Shown: one piece after another, positions 42,560 through 56,920 of the stretch | Position numbering within the stretch: the stretch's first letter is position 1 | Layout: every line of letters starts with the position of its first letter | The notes under the pieces: generated by a model | Told to the model about the DNA's origin: nothing | The model's input: only the letters and a program-made list of their open reading frames with translations | Database searches by the model: none | Program-made: the position numbers and the translations under genes | Assembly (NCBI GenBank): GCA_963170055.1 | Contig: CAUJGJ010000444.1 | Span: 1,835,501-1,899,500, forward strand | Source: Halisarca cf. caerulea | Lineage: Eukaryota; Porifera; Demospongiae; Chondrillida; Halisarcidae | DNA length: 64,000 nt | Direction: 5' to 3'

Positions 42560-45500
42560 TCTTAGGAACTTTGCCAATTTTTCACTTTGCCTAATTTTGA
42601 AGTTATGTTTCTAACTTTATCTTTGCGATAAATATTATTTAAACTTTGTAACGTTTTAAACTTAACTTTCTTAGAAAGTTGAAATTAGTAGTTCATTTGT
42701 CATATCTTAGGAACATTACCAATGTTTCACTTTGCCTAATTTTATAGTTATGTTACTAACTTTATCTTTGCGATAAATATTATTTAAAGTTTGTAACGTT
42801 TTAAACTTAACTTTCTTAGAAAGTTAAAATTAGTATTTGATTTGTCATATCTTAGGAACTTTGCCAATTTTTCACTTTGCCTAATTTTAAAGTTATGTTT
42901 CTAACTTTATCTTTGCGATAAATAATATTTAAAGTTTGTAACGTTTTAAACTTAACTTTCTTAGAAAGTTAAAATTAGTATTTCATTTGTCATATCTTAG
43001 AAACTTTGCCAATTTTTCACTTTCCCTAATTTTAAAGTTATGTTTCTAACTTTATCTTTGCGATAAATATTATTTAAACTTTGTAACGTTTTAAACTTAA
43101 CTTTCTTAGAAAGTTGAAATTAGTAGTTCATTTGTCATATCTTAGGAACATTACCAATGTTTCACTTTGCCTAATTTTATAGTTATGTTACTAACTTTAT
43201 CTTTGCGATAAATATTATTTAAAGTTTGTAACGTTTTAAACTTAACTTTCTTAGAAAGTTAAAATTAGTATTTGATTTGTCATATCTTAGGAACTTTGCC
43301 AATTTTTCACTTTGCCTAATTTTAAAGTTATGTTTCTAACTTTATCTTTGCGATAAATAATATTTAAAGTTTGTAACGTTTTAAACTTAACTTTCTTAGA
43401 AAGTTAAAATTAGTATTTCATTTGTCATATCTTAGAAACTTTGCCAATTTTTCACTTTGCCTAATTTTAAAGTTATGTTTCTAACTTTATCTTTGCGATA
43501 AATATTATTTAAAGTTTGTAACGTTTTAAACTTAACTTTCTTAGAAAGTTAAAATTAGTATTTGATTTGTCATATCTTAGGAACTTTGCCAATTTTTCAC
43601 TTTGCCTAATTTTAAAGTTATGTTTCTAACTTTATCTTTGCGATAAATATTATTTAAACTTTGTAACGTTTTAAACTTAACTTTCTTAGAAAGTTAAAAT
43701 TAGTATTTGATTTGTCATATCTTAGAAACTTTGCCAATTTTTCACTTTGCCTAATTTTCAAAGTTATGTTTCTAACTTTATCTTTGCGATAAATATTATT
43801 TAAACTTTGTAACGTTTTAAACTTAACTTTCTTAGAAAGTTAAAATTAGTATTTGATTTGTCATATCTTAGAAACTTTGCCAATTTTTCACTTTGCCTAA
43901 TTTTAAAGTTATGTTTCTAACTTTATCTTTGCGATAAATATTATTTAAACTTTGTAACGTTTTAAACTTAACTTACTTAGAAAGTTAAAATTAGTAGTTC
44001 ATTTGTCATATCATAGGAACTTTGCCAATTTTTCACTTTGCCTAATTTTAAAGTTATGTTTCTAACTTTATCTTTGCGATAAATATTATTTAAAGTTTGT
44101 AACATTTTAAACTTAACTTTCTTAGAAAGTTAAAATTAGTATTTGATTTGTCATATCTTAGGAACTTTGCCAATTTTTCACTTTGCCTAATTTTGAAGTT
44201 ATGTTTCTAACTTTATCTTTGCGATAAATATTATTTAAACTTTGTAACGTTTTAAACTTAACTTTCTTAGAAAGTTGAAATTAGTAGTTCATTTGTCATA
44301 TCTTAGGAACATTACCAATGTTTCACTTTGCCTAATTTTATAGTTATGTTACTAACTTTATCTTTGCGATAAATATTATTTAAAGTTTGTAACGTTTTAA
44401 ACTTAACTTTCTTAGAAAGTTAAAATTAGTATTTGATTTGTCATATCTTAGGAACTTTGCCAATTTTTCACTTTGCCTAATTTTAAAGTTATGTTTCTAA
44501 CTTTATCTTTGCGATAAATAATATTTAAAGTTTGTAACGTTTTAAACTTAACTTTCTTAGAAAGTTAAAATTAGTATTTCATTTGTCATATCTTAGAAAC
44601 TTTGCCAATTTTTCACTTTCCCTAATTTTAAAGTTATGTTTCTAACTTTATCTTTGCGATAAATATTATTTAAACTTTGTAACGTTTTAAACTTAACTTT
44701 CTTAGAAAGTTGAAATTAGTAGTTCATTTGTCATATCTTAGGAACATTACCAATGTTTCACTTTGCCTAATTTTATAGTTATGTTACTAACTTTATCTTT
44801 GCGATAAATATTATTTAAAGTTTGTAACGTTTTAAACTTAACTTTCTTAGAAAGTTAAAATTAGTATTTGATTTGTCATATCTTAGGAACTTTGCCAATT
44901 TTTCACTTTGCCTAATTTTAAAGTTATGTTTCTAACTTTATCTTTGCGATAAATAATATTTAAAGTTTGTAACGTTTTAAACTTAACTTTCTTAGAAAGT
45001 TAAAATTAGTATTTCATTTGTCATATCTTAGAAACTTTGCCAATTTTTCACTTTGCCTAATTTTAAAGTTATGTTTCTAACTTTATCTTTGCGATAAATA
45101 TTATTTAAAGTTTGTAACGTTTTAAACTTAACTTTCTTAGAAAGTTAAAATTAGTATTTGATTTGTCATATCTTAGGAACTTTGCCAATTTTTCACTTTG
45201 CCTAATTTTAAAGTTATGTTTCTAACTTTATCTTTGCGATAAATATTATTTAAACTTTGTAACGTTTTAAACTTAACTTTCTTAGAAAGTTAAAATTAGT
45301 ATTTGATTTGTCATATCTTAGAAACTTTGCCAATTTTTCACTTTGCCTAATTTTCAAAGTTATGTTTCTAACTTTATCTTTGCGATAAATATTATTTAAA
45401 CTTTGTAACGTTTTAAACTTAACTTTCTTAGAAAGTTAAAATTAGTATTTGATTTGTCATATCTTAGAAACTTTGCCAATTTTTCACTTTGCCTAATTTT

Positions 45501-45750
45501 AAAGTTATGTTTCTAACTTTATCTTTGCGATAAATATTATTTAAACTTTGTAACGTTTTAAACTTAACTTACTTAGAAAGTTAAAATTAGTAGTTCATTT
45601 GTCATATCATAGGAACTTTGCCAATTTTTCACTTTGCCTAATTTTAAAGTTATGTTTCTAACTTTATCTTTGCGATAAATATTATTTAAAGTTTGTAACA
45701 TTTTAAACTTAACTTTCTTAGAAAGTTAAAATTAGTATTTGATTTGTCAT
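42560..45750. repeat. Higher-order repeat, 11 monomers (1,596 bp), two copies
   Basis: Markers repeat exactly 1,596 bp apart: ATTTTGAAG at 42595/44191, CACTTTCCC at about 43019/44615, AAATAATATT at 43355/44951 and ATTTTCAAAG at about 43752/45348. The spacing is 11 x 145 plus one base from the ATTTTCAAAG unit. Shorter relatives of the same cassette precede it at 40.9-42.5 kb. Confidence 0.85.
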
Positions 45751-46599
45751 ATCTTAGGAACTTTGCCAATTTTTCACTTTGCCTAATTTTAAAGTTATGT
45801 TTCTAACTTTATCTTTACGATAAATATTATTTAAACTTTGTAACGTTTTAAACTTAACTTTCTTAGAAAGTTAAAATTAGTATTGATTTGTCATATCTTA
45901 GGAACTTTGCCAATTTTTCACTTTGCCTAATTTTAAAGTTATGTTTCTAACTTTATCTTTGCGATAAATATTATTTAAACTTTTTAACGTTTTAAACTTA
46001 ACTTTCTTAGAAAGTTAAAATTAGTATTTGATTTGTCATATCTTAGAAACTTTGCCAATTTTTCACTTTGCCTAATTTTAAAGTTATGTTTCTAACTTTA
46101 TCTTTGCGATAAATATTATTTAAACTTTGTAACGTTTTAAACTTAACTTTCTTAGAAAGTTAAAATTAGTATTTGATTTGTCATATCTTAGGAACTTTGC
46201 CAATTTTTCACTTTGCCTAATTTTAAAGTTATGTTTCTAACTTTATATTTGCGATAAATATTATTTAAACTTTGTAACGTTTTAAACTTAACTTTCTTAG
46301 AAAGTTAAAATTAGTATTTGATTTGTCATATCTTAGAAACTTTGCCAATTTTTCACTTTGCCTAATTTTCAAAGTTATGTTTCTAACTTTATCTTTGCGA
46401 TAAATATTATTTAAACTTTGTAACGTTTTAAATTTAACTAACTTAGAAAGTTAAAATTAGTAGTTCATTTGTCATATCATAGGAACTTTGCCAATTTTTC
46501 ACTTTGCCTAATTTTGAAGTTATGTTTCTAACTTTATCTTTGCGATAAATATTATTTAAACTTTGTAACGTTTTAAACTTAACTTTCTTAGAAAGTTAA

Positions 46600-48250
46600 A
46601 ATTAGTATTTGATTTGTCATATCTTAGAAACTTTGCCAATTTTTCACTTTGCCTAATTTTCAAAGTTATGTTTCTAACTTTATCTTTGCGATAAATATTA
46701 TTTAAACTTTGTAACGTTTTAAACTTAACTTTCTTAGAAAGTTAAAATTAGTATTTGATTTGTCATATCTTAGAAACTTTGCCAATTTTTCACTTTGCCT
46801 AATTTTAAAGTTATGTTTCTAACTTTATCTTTGCGATAAATATTATTTAAACTTTGTAACGTTTTAAACTTAACTTTCTTAGAAAGTTAAAATTAGTATT
46901 TGATTTGTCATATCTTAGAAACTTTGCCAATTTTTCACTTTGCCTAATTTTAAAGTTATGTTTCTAACTTTATCTTTGCGATAAATATTATTTAAACTTT
47001 GTAACGTTTTAAACTTAACTTACTTAGAAAGTTAAAATTAGTAGTTCATTTGTCATATCATAGGAACTTTGCCAATTTTTCACTTTGCCTAATTTTAAAG
47101 TTATGTTTCTAACTTTATCTTTGCGATAAATATTATTTAAACTTTGTAACGTTTTAAACTTAACTTTCTTAGAAAGTTAAAATTAGTATTTGATTTGTCA
47201 TATCTTAGAAACTTTGCCAATTTTTCACTTTGCCTAATTTTCAAAGTTATGTTTCTAACTTTATCTTTGCGATAAATATTATTTAAACTTTGTAACGTTT
47301 TAAACTTAACTTTCTTAGAAAGTTAAAATTAGTATTTGATTTGTCATATCTTAGAAACTTTGCCAATTTTTCACTTTGCCTAATTTTAAAGTTATGTTTC
47401 TAACTTTATCTTTGCGATAAATATTATTTAAAGTTTGTAACGTTTTAAACTTAACTTTCTTAGAAAGTTAAAATTAGTATTTGATTTGTCATATCTTAGA
47501 AACTTTGCCAATTTTTCACTTTGCCTAATTTTAAAGTTATGTTTCTAACTTTATCTTTGCGATAAATATTATTTAAACTTTGTAACGTTTTAAACTTAAC
47601 TTACTTAGAAAGTTAAAATTAGTAGTTCATTTGTCATATCATAGGAACTTTGCCAATTTTTCACTTTGCCTAATTTTAAAGTTATGTTTCTAACTTTATC
47701 TTTGCGATAAATATTATTTAAACTTTGTAACGTTTTAAACTTAACTTTCTTAGAAAGTTAAAATTAGTATTTGATTTGTCATATCTTAGAAACTTTGCCA
47801 ATTTTTCACTTTGCCTAATTTTCAAAGTTATGTTTCTAACTTTATCTTTGCGATAAATATTATTTAAACTTTGTAACGTTTTAAACTTAACTTTCTTAGA
47901 AAGTTAAAATTAGTATTTGATTTGTCATATCTTAGAAACTTTGCCAATTTTTCACTTTGCCTAATTTTAAAGTTATGTTTCTAACTTTATCTTTGCGATA
48001 AATATTATTTAAAGTTTGTAACGTTTTAAACTTAACTTTCTTAGAAAGTTAAAATTAGTATTTGATTTGTCATATCTTAGAAACTTTGCCAATTTTTCAC
48101 TTTGCCTAATTTTAAAGTTATGTTTCTAACTTTATCTTTGCGATAAATATTATTTAAACTTTGTAACGTTTTAAACTTAACTTACTTAGAAAGTTAAAAT
48201 TAGTAGTTCATTTGTCATATCATAGGAACTTTGCCAATTTTTCACTTTGC
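46600..48250. repeat. Higher-order repeat, 4 monomers (581 bp), nearly three copies
   Basis: ATTTTCAAAG units at about 46654, 47235 and 47816 are spaced 581 and 581 bp, which is four monomers plus the extra base. Between them come two CTTAGAAAC units and a CTTACTTAG/ATCATAGG unit in the same order each time. This is one of the most regular parts of the array. Confidence 0.85.
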
Positions 48251-50169
48251 CTAATTTTAAAGTTATGTTTCTAACTTTATCTTTGCGATAAATATTATTT
48301 AAAGTTTGTAACGTTTTAAACTTAACTTTCTTAGAAAGTTAAAATTAGTATTTGATTTGTCATATCTTAGGAACTTTGCCAATTTTTCACTTTGCCTAAT
48401 TTTAAAGTTATGTTTCTAACTTTATCTTTGCGATAAATATTATTTAAACTTTGTAACGTTTTAAACTTAACTTTCTTAGAAAGTTAAAATTAGTATTGAT
48501 TTGTCATATCTTAGGAACTTTGCCAATTTTTCACTTTGCCTAATTTTAAAGTTATTTTTCTAACTTTATCTTTGCGATAAATATTATTTAAACTTTGTAA
48601 CGTTTTAAACTTAACTTTCTTAGAAAGTTGAAATTAGTAGTTCATTTGTCATATCTTAGGAACATTACCAAAGTTTCACTTTGCCTAATTTTATAGTTAT
48701 GTTACTAACTTTATCTTTGCGATAAATATTATTTAAAGTTTGTAACGTTTTAAACTTAACTTTCTTAGAAAGTTAAAATTAGTATTTGATTTGTCATATC
48801 TTACGATCTTTGCCAATTTTTCACTTTGCCTAATTTTAAAGTTATATTTCTAACTTTATCTTTGCGATAAATATTATTTAAAGTTTGTAACGTTTTAAAC
48901 TTAACTTTCTTAGAAAGTTAAAATTAGTATTTCATTTGTCATTTCTTAGAAACTTTGCCAATTTTTCACTTTGCCTAATTTTAAAGTTATGTTTCTAACT
49001 TTATCTTTGCGATAAATATTATTTAAAGTTTGTAACGTTTTAAACTTAACTTTCTTAGAAAGTTAAAATTAGTATTTGATTTGTCATATCTTAGGAACTT
49101 TGCCAATTTTTCACTTTGCCTAATTTTAAAGTTATGTTTCTAACTTTATATTTGCGATAAATATTATTTAAACTTTGTAACGTTTTAAACTTAACTTTCT
49201 TAGAAAGTTAAAATTAGTATTTGATTTGTCATATCTTAGAAACTTTGCCAATTTTTCACTTTGCCTAATTTTCAAAGTTATGTTTCTAACTTTATCTTTG
49301 CGATAAATATTATTTAAAGTTTGTAACGTTTTAAACTTAACTTACTTAGAAAGTTAAAATTAGTAGTTCATTTGTCATATCATAGGAACTTTGCCAATTT
49401 TTCACTTTGCCTAATTTTGAAGTTATGTTTCTAACTTTATCTTTGCGATAAATATTATTTAAACTTTGTAACGTTTTAAACTTAACTTTCTTAGAAAGTT
49501 GAAATTAGTAGTTCATTTGTCATATCTTAGGAACATTACCAATGTTTCACTTTGCCTAATTTTATAGTTATGTTACTAACTTTATCTTTGCGATAAATAT
49601 TATTTAAAGTTTGTAACGTTTTAAACTTAACTTTCTTAGAAAGTTAAAATTAGTATTTGATTTGTCATATCTTAGGATCTTTGCCAATTTTTCACTTTGC
49701 CTAATTTTAAAGTTATGTTTCTAACTTTATCTTTGCGATAAATAATATTTAAAGTTTGTAACGTTTTAAACTTAACTTTCTTAGAAAGTTAAAATTAGTA
49801 TTTCATTTGTCATATCTTAGAAACTTTGCCAATTTTTCACTTTGCCTAATTTTAAAGTTATGTTTCTAACTTTATCTTTGCGATAAATATTATTTAAAGT
49901 TTGTAACGTTTTAAACTTAACTTTCTTAGAAAGTTAAAATTAGTATTTGATTTGTCATATCTTAGGATCTTTGCCAATTTTTCACTTTGCCTAATTTTAA
50001 AGTTATGTTTCTAACTTTATCTTTGCGATAAATAATATTTAAAGTTTGTAACGTTTTAAACTTAACTTTCTTAGAAAGTTAAAATTAGTATTTCATTTGT
50101 CATATCTTAGAAACTTTGCCAATTTTTCACTTTGCCTAATTTTAAAGTTATGTTTCTAACTTTATCTTT

Positions 50170-51410
50170 GCGATAAATATTATTTAATTTTTGTAACGTT
50201 TTAAACTTAACTTTCTTAGAAAGTTAAAATTAGTATTTGATTTGTCATATCTTAGAAACTTTGCCAATTTTTCACTTTGCCTAATTTTCAAAGTTATGTT
50301 TCTAACTTTATCTTTGCGATAAATATTATTTAAACTTTGTAACGTTTTAAACTTAACTTTCTTAGAAAGTTAAAATTAGTATTTGATTTGTCATATCTTA
50401 GAAACTTTGCCAATTTTTCACTTTGCCTAATTTTAAAGTTATGTTTCTAACTTTATCTTTGCGATAAATATTATTTAAACTTTGTAACGTTTTAAACTTA
50501 ACTTTCTTAGAAAGTTAAAATTAGTATTTGATTTGTCATATCTTAGTAACTTTGCCAATTTTTCACTTTGCCTAATTTTAAAGTTATGTTTCTAACTTTA
50601 TCTTTGCGATAAATATTATTTAAAGTTTGTAACGTTTTAAACTTAACTTTCTTAGAAAGTTAAAATTAGTATTTGATTTGTCATATCTTAGAAACTTTGC
50701 CAATTTTTCACTTTGCCTAATTTTAAAGTTATGTTTCTAACTTTATTTTTGCGATAAATATTATTTAAAGTTTGTAACGTTTTAAACTTAACTTACTTAG
50801 AAAGTTAAAATTAGTAGTTCATTTGTCATATCATAGGAACTTTGCCAATTTTTCACTTTGCCTAATTTTAAAGTTATGTTTCTAACTTTATCTTTGCGAT
50901 AAATATTATTTAATTTTTGTAACGTTTTAAACTTAACTTTCTTAGAAAGTTAAAATTAGTATTTGATTTGTCATATCTTAGAAACTTTGCCAATTTTTCA
51001 CTTTGCCTAATTTTCAAAGTTATGTTTCTAACTTTATCTTTGCGATAAATATTATTTAAACTTTGTAACGTTTTAAACTTAACTTTCTTAGAAAGTTAAA
51101 ATTAGTATTTGATTTGTCATATCTTAGAAACTTTGCCAATTTTTCACTTTGCCTAATTTTAAAGTTATGTTTCTAACTTTATCTTTGCGATAAATATTAT
51201 TTAAACTTTGTAACGTTTTAAACTTAACTTTCTTAGAAAGTTAAAATTAGTATTTGATTTGTCATATCTTAGTAACTTTGCCAATTTTTCACTTTGCCTA
51301 ATTTTAAAGTTATGTTTCTAACTTTATCTTTGCGATAAATATTATTTAAACTTTGTAACGTTTTAAACTTAACTTACTTAGAAAGTTAAAATTAGTAGTT
51401 CATTTGTCAT
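50170..51410. repeat. Higher-order repeat, 5 monomers (726 bp)
   Basis: TTTAATTTTTGTAACG at about 50185/50911 and TCTTAGTAAC at 50541/51267 each repeat 726 bp apart. The three monomers at about 50,541-50,940 (TCTTAGTAAC, CTTTATTTTTGCG, TTTAATTTTTG) reappear at about 54,311-54,710, exactly 3,770 bp (26 monomers) downstream. Confidence 0.75.
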
Positions 51411-52109
51411 ATCATAGGAACTTTGCCAATTTTTCACTTTGCCTAATTTTAAAGTTATGTTTCTAACTTTATCTTTGCGATAAATATTATTTAAAGTTTG
51501 TAACGTTTTAAACTTAACTTTCTTAGAAAGTTAAAATTAGTATTTGATTTGTCATATCTTAGGAACTTTGCCAATTTTTCACTTTGCCTAATTTTAAAGT
51601 TATGTTTCTAACTTTATCTTTGCGATAAATATTATTTAAACTTTGTAACGTTTTAAACTTAACTTTCTTAGAAAGTTAAAATTAGTATTGATTTGTCATA
51701 TCTTAGGAACTTTGCCAATTTTTCACTTTGCCTAATTTTAAAGTTATGTTTCTAACTTTATCTTTGCGATAAATATTATTTAAACTTTGTAACGTTTTAA
51801 ACTTAACTTTCTTAGAAAGTTGAAATTAGTAGTTCATTTGTCATATCTTAGGAACATTACCAATGTTTCACTTTGCCTAATTTTATAGTTATGTTACTAA
51901 CTTTGTCTTTGCGATAAATATTATTTAAAGTTTGTAACGTTTTAAACTTAACTTTCTTAGAAAGTTAAAATTAGTATTTGATTTGTCATATCTTAGGAAC
52001 TTTGCCAATTTTTCACTTTGCCTAATTTTAAAGTTATGTTTCTAACTTTATCTTTGCGATAAATATTATTTAAACTTTGTAACGTTTTAAACTTAACTTT
52101 CTTAGAAAG

Positions 52110-55100
52110 TTAAAATTAGTATTGATTTTTTATATCTTAGGAACTTTGCCAATTTTTCACTTTGCCTAATTTTAAAGTTATGTTTCTAACTTTATCTTTG
52201 CGATAAATATTATTTAAACTTTTTAACGTTTTAAACTTAACTTTCTTACAAAGTTAAAATTAGTATTTGATTTGTCATATCTTAGGAACTTTGCCAATTT
52301 TTCACTTTGCCTAATTTTGAAGTTATGTTTCTAACTTTATCTTTGCGATAAATATTATTTAAACTTTGTAACGTTTTAAACTTAACTTTCTTAGAAAGTT
52401 GAAATTAGTAGTTCATTTGTCATATCTTAGGAACATTACCAATGTTTCACTTTGCCTAATTTTATAGTTATGTTACTAACTTTATCTTTGCGATAAATAT
52501 TATTTAAAGTTTGTAACGTTTTAAACTTAACTTTCTTAGAAAGTTAAAATTAGTATTTGATTTGTCATATCTTAGGATCTTTGCCAATTTTTCACTTTGC
52601 CTAATTTTAAAGTTATGTTTCTAACTTTATCTTTGCGATAAATATTATTTAAAGTTTGTAACGTTTTAAACTTAACTTTCTTAGAAAGTTAAAATTAGTA
52701 TTTCATTTGTCATATCTTAGAAACTTTGCCAATTTTTCACTTTGCCTAATTTTAAAGTTATGTTTCTAACTTTATCTTTGCGATAAATATTATTTAAAGT
52801 TTGTAACGTTTTAAACTTAACTTTCTTAGAAAGTTAAAATTAGTATTTGATTTGTCATATCTTAGGAACTTTGCCAATTTTTCACTTTGCCTAATTTTAA
52901 AGTTATGTTTCTAACTTTATATTTGCGATAAATATTATTTAAACTTTGTAACGTTTTAAACTTAACTTTCTTAGAAAGTTAAAATTAGTATTTGATTTGT
53001 CATATCTTAGAAACTTTGCCAATTTTTCACTTTGCCTAATTTTCAAAGTTATGTTTCTAACTTTATCTTTGCGATAAATATTATTTAAAGTTTGTAACGT
53101 TTTAAACTTAACTTACTTAGAAAGTTAAAATTAGTAGTTCATTTGTCATATCATAGGAACTTTGCCAATTTTTCACTTTGCCTAATTTTGAAGTTATGTT
53201 TCTAACTTTATCTTTGCGATAAATATTATTTAAACTTTGTAACGTTTTAAACTTAACTTTCTTAGAAAGTTGAAATTAGTAGTTCATTTGTCATATCTTA
53301 GGAACATTACCAATGTTTCACTTTGCCTAATTTTATAGTTATGTTACTAACTTTATCTTTGCGATAAATATTATTTAAAGTTTTTAACGTTTTAAACTTA
53401 ACTTTCTTAGAAAGTTAAAATTAGTATTTGATTTGCCATATCTTAGGAACTTTGCCAATTTTTCACTTTGCCTAATTTTAAACTTATGTTTCTAACTTTA
53501 TCTTTGCGATAAATATTATTTAAAGTTTGTAACGTTTTAAACTTAACTTTCTTAGAAAGTTAAAATTAGTATTTGATTTGTCATATCTTAGGAACATTAC
53601 CAATTTTTCATTTTGCCTAATTTTATATTTATGTTTCTAACTTTATCTTTGCGATAAATATTATTTAAACTTTGTAACGTTTTAAACTTAACTTTCTTAG
53701 AAAGTTGAAATTAGTAGTTCATTTGTCATATTATAGGAACTTTGCCAATTTTTCACTTTGCCTAATTTTAAAGTTATGTTTCTAACTTTATCTTTGCGAT
53801 AAATATTATTTAAAGTTTTTAACGTTTTAAACTTAACTTTCTTAGAAAGTTAAAATTAGTATTTGATTTGCCATATCTTAGGAACTTTGCCAATTTTTCA
53901 CTTTGCCTAATTTTAAACTTATGTTTCTAACTTTATCTTTGCGATAAATATTATTTAAAGTTTGTAACGTTTTAAACTTAACTTTCTTAGAAAGTTAAAA
54001 TTAGTATTTGATTTGTCATATCTTAGGAACATTACCAATTTTTCATTTTGCCTAATTTTATATTTATGTTTCTAACTTTATCTTTGCGATAAATATTATT
54101 TAAACTTTGTAACGTTTTAAACTTAACTTTCTTAGAAAGTTAAAATTAGTATTTGATTTGTCATATCTTAGGAACTTTGCCAATTTTTCACTTTGCCTAA
54201 TTTTAAAGTTATGTTTCTAACTTTATCTTTGCGATAAATATTATTTAAAGTTTGTAACGTTTTAAACTTAACTTTCTTAGAAAGTTAAAATTAGTATTTG
54301 ATTTGTCATATCTTAGTAACTTTGCCAATTTTTCACTTTGCCTAATTTTAAAGTTATGTTTCTAACTTTATCTTTGCGATAAATATTATTTAAAGTTTGT
54401 AACGTTTTAAACTTAACTTTCTTAGAAAGTTAAAATTAGTATTTGATTTGTCATATCTTAGAAACTTTGCCAATTTTTCACTTTGCCTAATTTTAAAGTT
54501 ATGTTTCTAACTTTATTTTTGCGATAAATATTATTTAAAGTTTGTAACGTTTTAAACTTAACTTACTTAGAAAGTTAAAATTAGTAGTTCATTTGTCATA
54601 TCATAGGAACTTTGCCAATTTTTCACTTTGCCTAATTTTAAAGTTATGTTTCTAACTTTATCTTTGCGATAAATATTATTTAATTTTTGTAACGTTTTAA
54701 ACTTAACTTTCTTAGAAAGTTAAAATTAGTATTGATTTTTTATATCTTAGGAACTTTGCCAATTTTTCACTTTGCCTAATTTTAAAGTTATGTTTCTAAC
54801 TTTATCTTTGCGATAAATATTATTTAAACTTTTTAACGTTTTAAACTTAACTTTCTTACAAAGTTAAAATTAGTATTTGATTTGTCATATCTTAGGAACT
54901 TTGCCAATTTTTCACTTTGCCTAATTTTGAAGTTATGTTTCTAACTTTATCTTTGCGATAAATATTATTTAAACTTTGTAACGTTTTAAACTTAACTTTC
55001 TTAGAAAGTTGAAATTAGTAGTTCATTTGTCATATCTTAGGAACATTACCAATGTTTCACTTTGCCTAATTTTATAGTTATGTTACTAACTTTATCTTTG

Positions 55101-56920
55101 CGATAAATATTATTTAAAGTTTGTAACGTTTTAAACTTAACTTTCTTAGAAAGTTAAAATTAGTATTTGATTTGTCATATCTTAGGATCTTTGCCAATTT
55201 TTCACTTTGCCTAATTTTAAAGTTATGTTTCTAACTTTATCTTTGCGATAAATATTATTTAAAGTTTGTAACGTTTTAAACTTAACTTTCTTAGAAAGTT
55301 AAAATTAGTATTTCATTTGTCATATCTTAGAAACTTTGCCAATTTTTCACTTTGCCTAATTTTAAAGTTATGTTTCTAACTTTATCTTTGCGATAAATAT
55401 TATTTAAAGTTTGTAACGTTTTAAACTTAACTTTCTTAGAAAGTTAAAATTAGTATTTGATTTGTCATATCTTAGGAACTTTGCCAATTTTTCACTTTGC
55501 CTAATTTTAAAGTTATGTTTCTAACTTTATATTTGCGATAAATATTATTTAAACTTTGTAACGTTTTAAACTTAACTTTCTTAGAAAGTTAAAATTAGTA
55601 TTTGATTTGTCATATCTTAGAAACTTTGCCAATTTTTCACTTTGCCTAATTTTCAAAGTTATGTTTCTAACTTTATCTTTGCGATAAATATTATTTAAAG
55701 TTTGTAACGTTTTAAACTTAACTTACTTAGAAAGTTAAAATTAGTAGTTCATTTGTCATATCATAGGAACTTTGCCAATTTTTCACTTTGCCTAATTTTG
55801 AAGTTATGTTTCTAACTTTATCTTTGCGATAAATATTATTTAAACTTTGTAACGTTTTAAACTTAACTTTCTTAGAAAGTTGAAATTAGTAGTTCATTTG
55901 TCATATCTTAGGAACATTACCAATGTTTCACTTTGCCTAATTTTATAGTTATGTTACTAACTTTATCTTTGCGATAAATATTATTTAAAGTTTTTAACGT
56001 TTTAAACTTAACTTTCTTAGAAAGTTAAAATTAGTATTTGATTTGCCATATCTTAGGAACTTTGCCAATTTTTCACTTTGCCTAATTTTAAACTTATGTT
56101 TCTAACTTTATCTTTGCGATAAATATTATTTAAAGTTTGTAACGTTTTAAACTTAACTTTCTTAGAAAGTTAAAATTAGTATTTGATTTGTCATATCTTA
56201 GGAACATTACCAATTTTTCATTTTGCCTAATTTTATATTTATGTTTCTAACTTTATCTTTGCGATAAATATTATTTAAACTTTGTAACGTTTTAAACTTA
56301 ACTTTCTTAGAAAGTTGAAATTAGTAGTTCATTTGTCATATTATAGGAACTTTGCCAATTTTTCACTTTGCCTAATTTTAAAGTTATGTTTCTAACTTTA
56401 TCTTTGCGATAAATATTATTTAAAGTTTTTAACGTTTTAAACTTAACTTTCTTAGAAAGTTAAAATTAGTATTTGATTTGCCATATCTTAGGAACTTTGC
56501 CAATTTTTCACTTTGCCTAATTTTAAACTTATGTTTCTAACTTTATCTTTGCGATAAATATTATTTAAAGTTTGTAACGTTTTAAACTTAACTTTCTTAG
56601 AAAGTTAAAATTAGTATTTGATTTGTCATATCTTAGGAACATTACCAATTTTTCATTTTGCCTAATTTTATATTTATGTTTCTAACTTTATCTTTGCGAT
56701 AAATATTATTTAAACTTTGTAACGTTTTAAACTTAACTTTCTTAGAAAGTTAAAATTAGTATTTGATTTGTCATATCTTAGGAACTTTGCCAATTTTTCA
56801 CTTTGCCTAATTTTAAAGTTATGTTTCTAACTTTATCTTTGCGATAAATATTATTTAAAGTTTGTAACGTTTTAAACTTAACTTTCTTAGAAAGTTAAAA
56901 TTAGTATTTGATTTGTCATA
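52110..56920. repeat. Higher-order repeat, 18 monomers (2,610 bp), nearly two copies at the array edge
   Basis: Markers repeat exactly 2,610 bp apart: GTATTGATTTTTTA at 52121/54731, CTTTCTTACAAAG at 52241/54851, and GTTTTTAACG at 53380/55990 and 53815/56425. The match covers about 15 monomers and stops near 56,900. The 3 monomers before the second copy come from the 50.5-kb cassette. The second copy almost reaches the right edge of the array, so it is the last clear amplification before the boundary. Confidence 0.85.
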
